Virus record (IMG/VR): IMGVR_UViG_3300042400_001078
Coordinates: 1 to 41,284 of that record
DNA: 41,284 bases
Strand: one strand, 5' to 3'
Source of the DNA: a virus
Shown here in pieces: positions 39,701 to 41,284 of this stretch. Within the stretch, counting starts at the first letter, position 1. Each line of letters starts with the position of its first letter. The notes beneath the pieces were generated by a model. It ran no database searches. It was not told the origin of the DNA and saw nothing but the letters and a program-made list of their open reading frames with translations. The translations under genes and the position numbers were made by a program.

Positions 39701-41284
39701 TGGATAGTGCATCTTTGAGTTTAGAAAGTTCTTTTTCAGCTTTGCTAATCAAAGAATTAAGCACTCCTATTTCGGAGTTTACTTGCTCTAAGGTAGGTTG
39801 TGTTTGTTTTGTAGATTGTAAAGATTCTGATTTTACTTGTTCAAGTATGTTTTTTGGTACTTCTAATCCTGCACTTTCAATAATGTCATTTGCTTCTTTT
39901 GCTGTAATCTCGCCTTTCAAAATTGCATTTTCGTAAAATCCGCCTTTTAAACCATCTCTTATTTCTATTGCGTGGTAATGGTCATCTCTCCATTTATTAT
40001 GAGCTTCTCTTTCTTTTAAAAGTTCTTGATATGTTTTATCTGTTTTAAGAAATTCATCCGTTTCTTTAGCGTCTTTTAATTCTTCATATTTTTTAGTCCA
40101 AACTTTATTTATTTTATCTTGAACTGCATTTCCATCATCCAACCCTCTTTTAGCTGCTTTATCCCAATAGTCTTTTGATGTGAGGGTTTCTTCTTTTGAA
40201 ATTGGTCTTAATTTATTTGGCTTTTTAGATTTTACATCTCTTAATGCAGGGTTTTTAGATGATGCAAGTTGCTCCTTTACTTCTTGACTGCTTGGTTCTT
40301 CTGCGCTTTTTTTATCTGAAACATTAGTTTCGCTTTCTGCGCTGGCGGCACTTTGCTCCACGCTTCTTGTATCTGTAATTTCTTGTCCATTTGCTTCTAG
40401 TATTTGTATTTGTTCTTCTTCGGTTAAACTATTGAAATATTCGTTTGCTTCTTGCTCTAATTGCGCTTGATTTTCTAGTATCTGCTTTTCTTCATCAGCA
40501 CTTAATTCATAAGTCAAATCTAATTGGTCAAATGGTACAAATTCCTTTACCATCAATGCCCCACTTCCTGCAACAATTTCATATCCGCCTTGCTCTTTGT
40601 TTTTAGCAAGTGCTTCAACTAGCCTTTTGGCTGGCAATGAGTTTGGTTTACCATTTTGCAAGTCTTTTACGCCTTGTCTTATATCTGACCATGGAATACC
40701 TAAATTTACTCTAAATTGCCCACTATCGCCATTCCAATCAAACCTACCTTTGCCTATTTCAGACATAGCGTAATCTATATCATCTTGCGAAGATAATGGT
40801 TTTTCTTCTTTAAGTCCAATTTTTTTTACTTCTTTACCCTTGTCGTTTGTAACCTTGATTTTTTTACCATCATTAGCCATGGTATAACCTAATTCACTAG
40901 ATAATTTTATGATTTGTTGCCTAGTATTAGAACCATCTGCACCCGATTTTTGCCTATCTGTTAGTCCATTGAAAGACTTAACTAAATCTGCTATTCTATT
41001 GTGTTTCTTTTGCTCTAAAGTCAATTCTTTTGGAGCGGTAGGTGTTACAGCTTTTTCAGATGTTGTTTTACTTGTATTATCAATGGTTTCAGATTTGTTC
41101 CCCTCATTAATGATGGAAACATTTTCTTGTGGTTTTACAAGTGGTTCAAACTTACCAGTTTCTTTATTGTAAACTTCTACATTTTCTGCTTTTACTACTT
41201 CATTTTTACTAAAGTTTGATTGATTAACTCTTATAGTTTCTAATTCAGCCTTATCTCCATACCAATTCTTATTATTTCCCTTCG
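33738..41284 (-). CDS. Giant polyvalent protein with zincin and large polyvalent-protein domains (at least 2514 aa, 5' end cut off)
   Basis: The frame is open to the right edge, 86 codons beyond the nearest TTG (41024), so the start is outside. Residue numbers count from that TTG. A helical and coiled-coil N-terminal part (to about 515) leads to a metallopeptidase-like motif HEFSH (588-592). A domain with EVQSDWGQTGK (1002) and WTTGEQQNDRYDLSK (1145) is of the type found in large polyvalent phage proteins. Helical linkers follow, with hydrophobic segments near 1830-1870, then a C-terminal region with KANKPLGLAITSIIPFTRVI (about 2060) and a membrane-like segment at about 2120-2140. Such proteins are thought to be packaged and injected with the DNA to protect it or process host targets. 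Any cleavage into smaller proteins is unproven. Confidence 0.8.
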   Translation of the reverse strand, partial: KGNNKNWYGDKAELETIRVNQSNFSKNEVVKAENVEVYNKETGKFEPLVKPQENVSIINEGNKSETIDNTSKTTSEKAVTPTAPKELTLEQKKHNRIADLVKSFNGLTDRQKSGADGSNTRQQIIKLSSELGYTMANDGKKIKVTNDKGKEVKKIGLKEEKPLSSQDDIDYAMSEIGKGRFDWNGDSGQFRVNLGIPWSDIRQGVKDLQNGKPNSLPAKRLVEALAKNKEQGGYEIVAGSGALMVKEFVPFDQLDLTYELSADEEKQILENQAQLEQEANEYFNSLTEEEQIQILEANGQEITDTRSVEQSAASAESETNVSDKKSAEEPSSQEVKEQLASSKNPALRDVKSKKPNKLRPISKEETLTSKDYWDKAAKRGLDDGNAVQDKINKVWTKKYEELKDAKETDEFLKTDKTYQELLKEREAHNKWRDDHYHAIEIRDGLKGGFYENAILKGEITAKEANDIIESAGLEVPKNILEQVKSESLQSTKQTQPTLEQVNSEIGVLNSLISKAEKELSKLKDALSNNLKENQIDAFAGAKAQSMFNDKGEQQAIVDSKENELKTLKDQLASLKETKQRLEDSVNQNPLFQTKKKGKFETISKENFQKLIGKLKKAFPKINVNLISNDKTIEVLSKGGVDILKTKTGTIYGFVKDGEIYINEDAGLNANTPIHEFSHVWVQTMKAQFPNTYKNIIEKIKQEKSLIEQKRKDPNYSKLSDDALADEVLAEMVGNKGEKDFLDGLKGAKKTLIQQVLKSVSDVWKRIKDILTSQSPNIKKWTNEQFQNATIEDIVNNVTADLLGGREVGREEKLAKGVTLMTLPNGEKVKVKNVNSEVVNGFYSNTENALAQVKQDKMSGNQWVTQLLSRGANKEEMKWTTLSDFLEQNKDKSISKSDIQQYLKENRIQVVEVVKGSYSSQVEALYKELEAKNNGRDFDDWKTEDQDEWMAKRGEPQDTKFSQYQLEGEKENYKEVLVTMPSKVPNYTPITVLPSGYDITFDSRNNTYAVIEENQTSGKSITGRYHNTQEDAVKNAIEVINYQRKNVITGKAFDNQFKSSHFDEPNILVHLRMNTRTDADGNKVLFLEEVQSDWGQTGKREGFNEPLKIEIIEVKNNRIVSKDGKVLLNTFSDSEIQDWQIERASKESGISKQDLKTDKSISYKATVDGKKVAGNHLTKEDARKNAIEDASKIGKSTIPSAPFVTDTNAWTKLGLKTALKEAVAQGADKLAWTTGEQQNDRYDLSKSVDQISIAKQPNGNDYVVVGVKDNNIIVNRIAKESELEGIVGKEIASKAINEGQNVFKGKDLAVGGKGMKGFYGSSTEGSLGIVGNVAKSLFGQVPKTVSLTLPPIKGFFEPKEPMIGSTQHSIDITPELKAQVEEGQALFQIDSSNASKNDKETAIKNLVEKWKADGLSDTEIKNILSESETGKTFIDKLFPKEPKERSFSRTLEDMPTQVQNLVENKDYIPTTNPEQEAVADNFIKENGIEEATKILIDNKTSELSDAETNIVAMKLIKINNKNGNYKESARIFDEVAEKLTEAGRLIQTAALWNLMTEQGAVEYAMRLKSKGRIAQKEVVEQEVKTTKEKIIEIAREINGSKEIKDAIAKIYSKRERISKTKSQKAIDWLESIKVKDMAFTALPGVNLLPATYNTAINIIQTGIKANIMLNTAVAQAVKYIRENITADESFDESKFKKFILDNLPKIEDDAIKVAEQELGKKISDVVNAHYDIKEEYKKSLLDSILSKTDLTESEAKVIADIVETKFAQEADKKLDALEKKQKSQAKKVDDKIAKVESEIKAIENGTYKQDKKYPTTKSEKQKELDVLRKQKRELLGTEQPYVKIVDRINKGTISNADMKELLYSDIGLSNLDANTIAKIEEMHRKVKDAPQGSAEQRDRLADLLDFIDKEINGTDNWAIAKSLMYASLLSASSTQVKNFVSNTMQMTAEAYVNSMLMLAKGDAKGISGLAKGLLVGLERGGLEAIKVLKTGYDPNKKVLLLDSNPKISRKDVLESYTGNIKPISWAKYVRRLMVAADTLFYYGVKEMESYVLARQIALKSGLKGKALTDKINETLLKGESYYNEFKKQAIQEGYLDPKTQKRRIFELIEMNRDRSITDKADISALKATYNNDPVGALGTLSRGLQSLTNTITKANKPLGLAITSIIPFTRVISNVVNEQLNWTPLGYARALTEKGSIFSSPEQMKLTDEERSKLVIKATTGMLLAIGFLSYALKDDDDEDKIFDVTANGYGNSYKNTSLYPLGWKPYTIGIKMPNGKWVRYSYQNTPFGQLLGMIGTIADSKKYNKDADMTDRVGLFASTTANQMFSASALQGASTLFDALGSKDSDNMNKILELAISKAKMPIPNIAKEAYNIFDNQLYDKSDIKGMVINNVPVFQLLGRPKLNVFGEPIKKSRYGALLLLPETDNTLKSLYEVGVVPTIPLKNKKIYGEEMTNEQFYDYVETRGKYLRKITEEKLSYITSFTDKREAKSKYSDIEQQATKEAEDIIYKRYFKK

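Overview
This window is part of a tailed double-stranded DNA phage (or prophage) genome, and the host is probably a member of the Bacteroidota. The phage assignment rests on a terminase large subunit, a portal protein, tail-fibre genes, a holin-like gene and a GH19 endolysin. The host assignment rests on low GC content, promoters of the Bacteroidota form TAnnTTTG, and A-rich leaders in place of Shine-Dalgarno sites. Both window edges cut through genes: a tail fibre on the left and a giant polyvalent protein on the right. The window is therefore an internal piece, and capsid genes are not seen.

Layout. Positions 1-3574 (+) hold tail-fibre modules and small membrane proteins, including a holin-like one. 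Positions 3687-10435 (-) are the packaging and structural block: virion protein, portal, TerL, a possible TerS and small genes. Positions 10647-12866 (-) carry a RepL-like winged-helix protein, small genes and a metallophosphoesterase. Positions 12990-14219 (+) are a short lysis island ending in the endolysin. Positions 14398-21070 (-) are the replication and recombination block: a stand-alone DnaA domain IV protein, a tyrosine recombinase, a gene-cassette array, a YqaJ-like exonuclease and a Rad52-like annealing protein. Positions 21139-27004 (-) are a run of small accessory genes, many with the same A/C-rich leader just before the start codon; two of them carry an in-frame stop. Positions 27005-28685 are a 1.7 kb non-coding divergence region with three 19-bp palindromes, two perfect DnaA boxes and other repeats, and are a candidate origin or control region. 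Positions 28686-33673 (+) hold two unknown genes, a C5-cytosine methyltransferase, a candidate small RNA and a RuvC-like nuclease. Positions 33738-41284 (-) encode the polyvalent protein of at least 2514 residues.

The most unusual part is 16992-18846. Next to the start of a XerC/D-type tyrosine recombinase gene lie six consecutive units that behave like integron cassettes. Each begins with TTRRRY-like bases and ends in an attC-like imperfect hairpin flanked by YAAC and GTTR cores. In every unit the bases at its start are the exact complement of the left core of its own attC, extending to 9-11 bp, which is the expected trace of circular cassettes inserted one by one. The cassette genes are read toward the recombinase, opposite to the attC direction but in the same direction as the phage early operon. 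Several start inside their own attC, so the attC arm itself encodes N-terminal residues. The sixth cassette has no protein gene and carries a tRNA-like fold in its attC loop. An integron-like acquisition system built into a phage early operon is the main candidate for a new biological system here.

All identifications come from reading motifs in the sequence; no database search was run.
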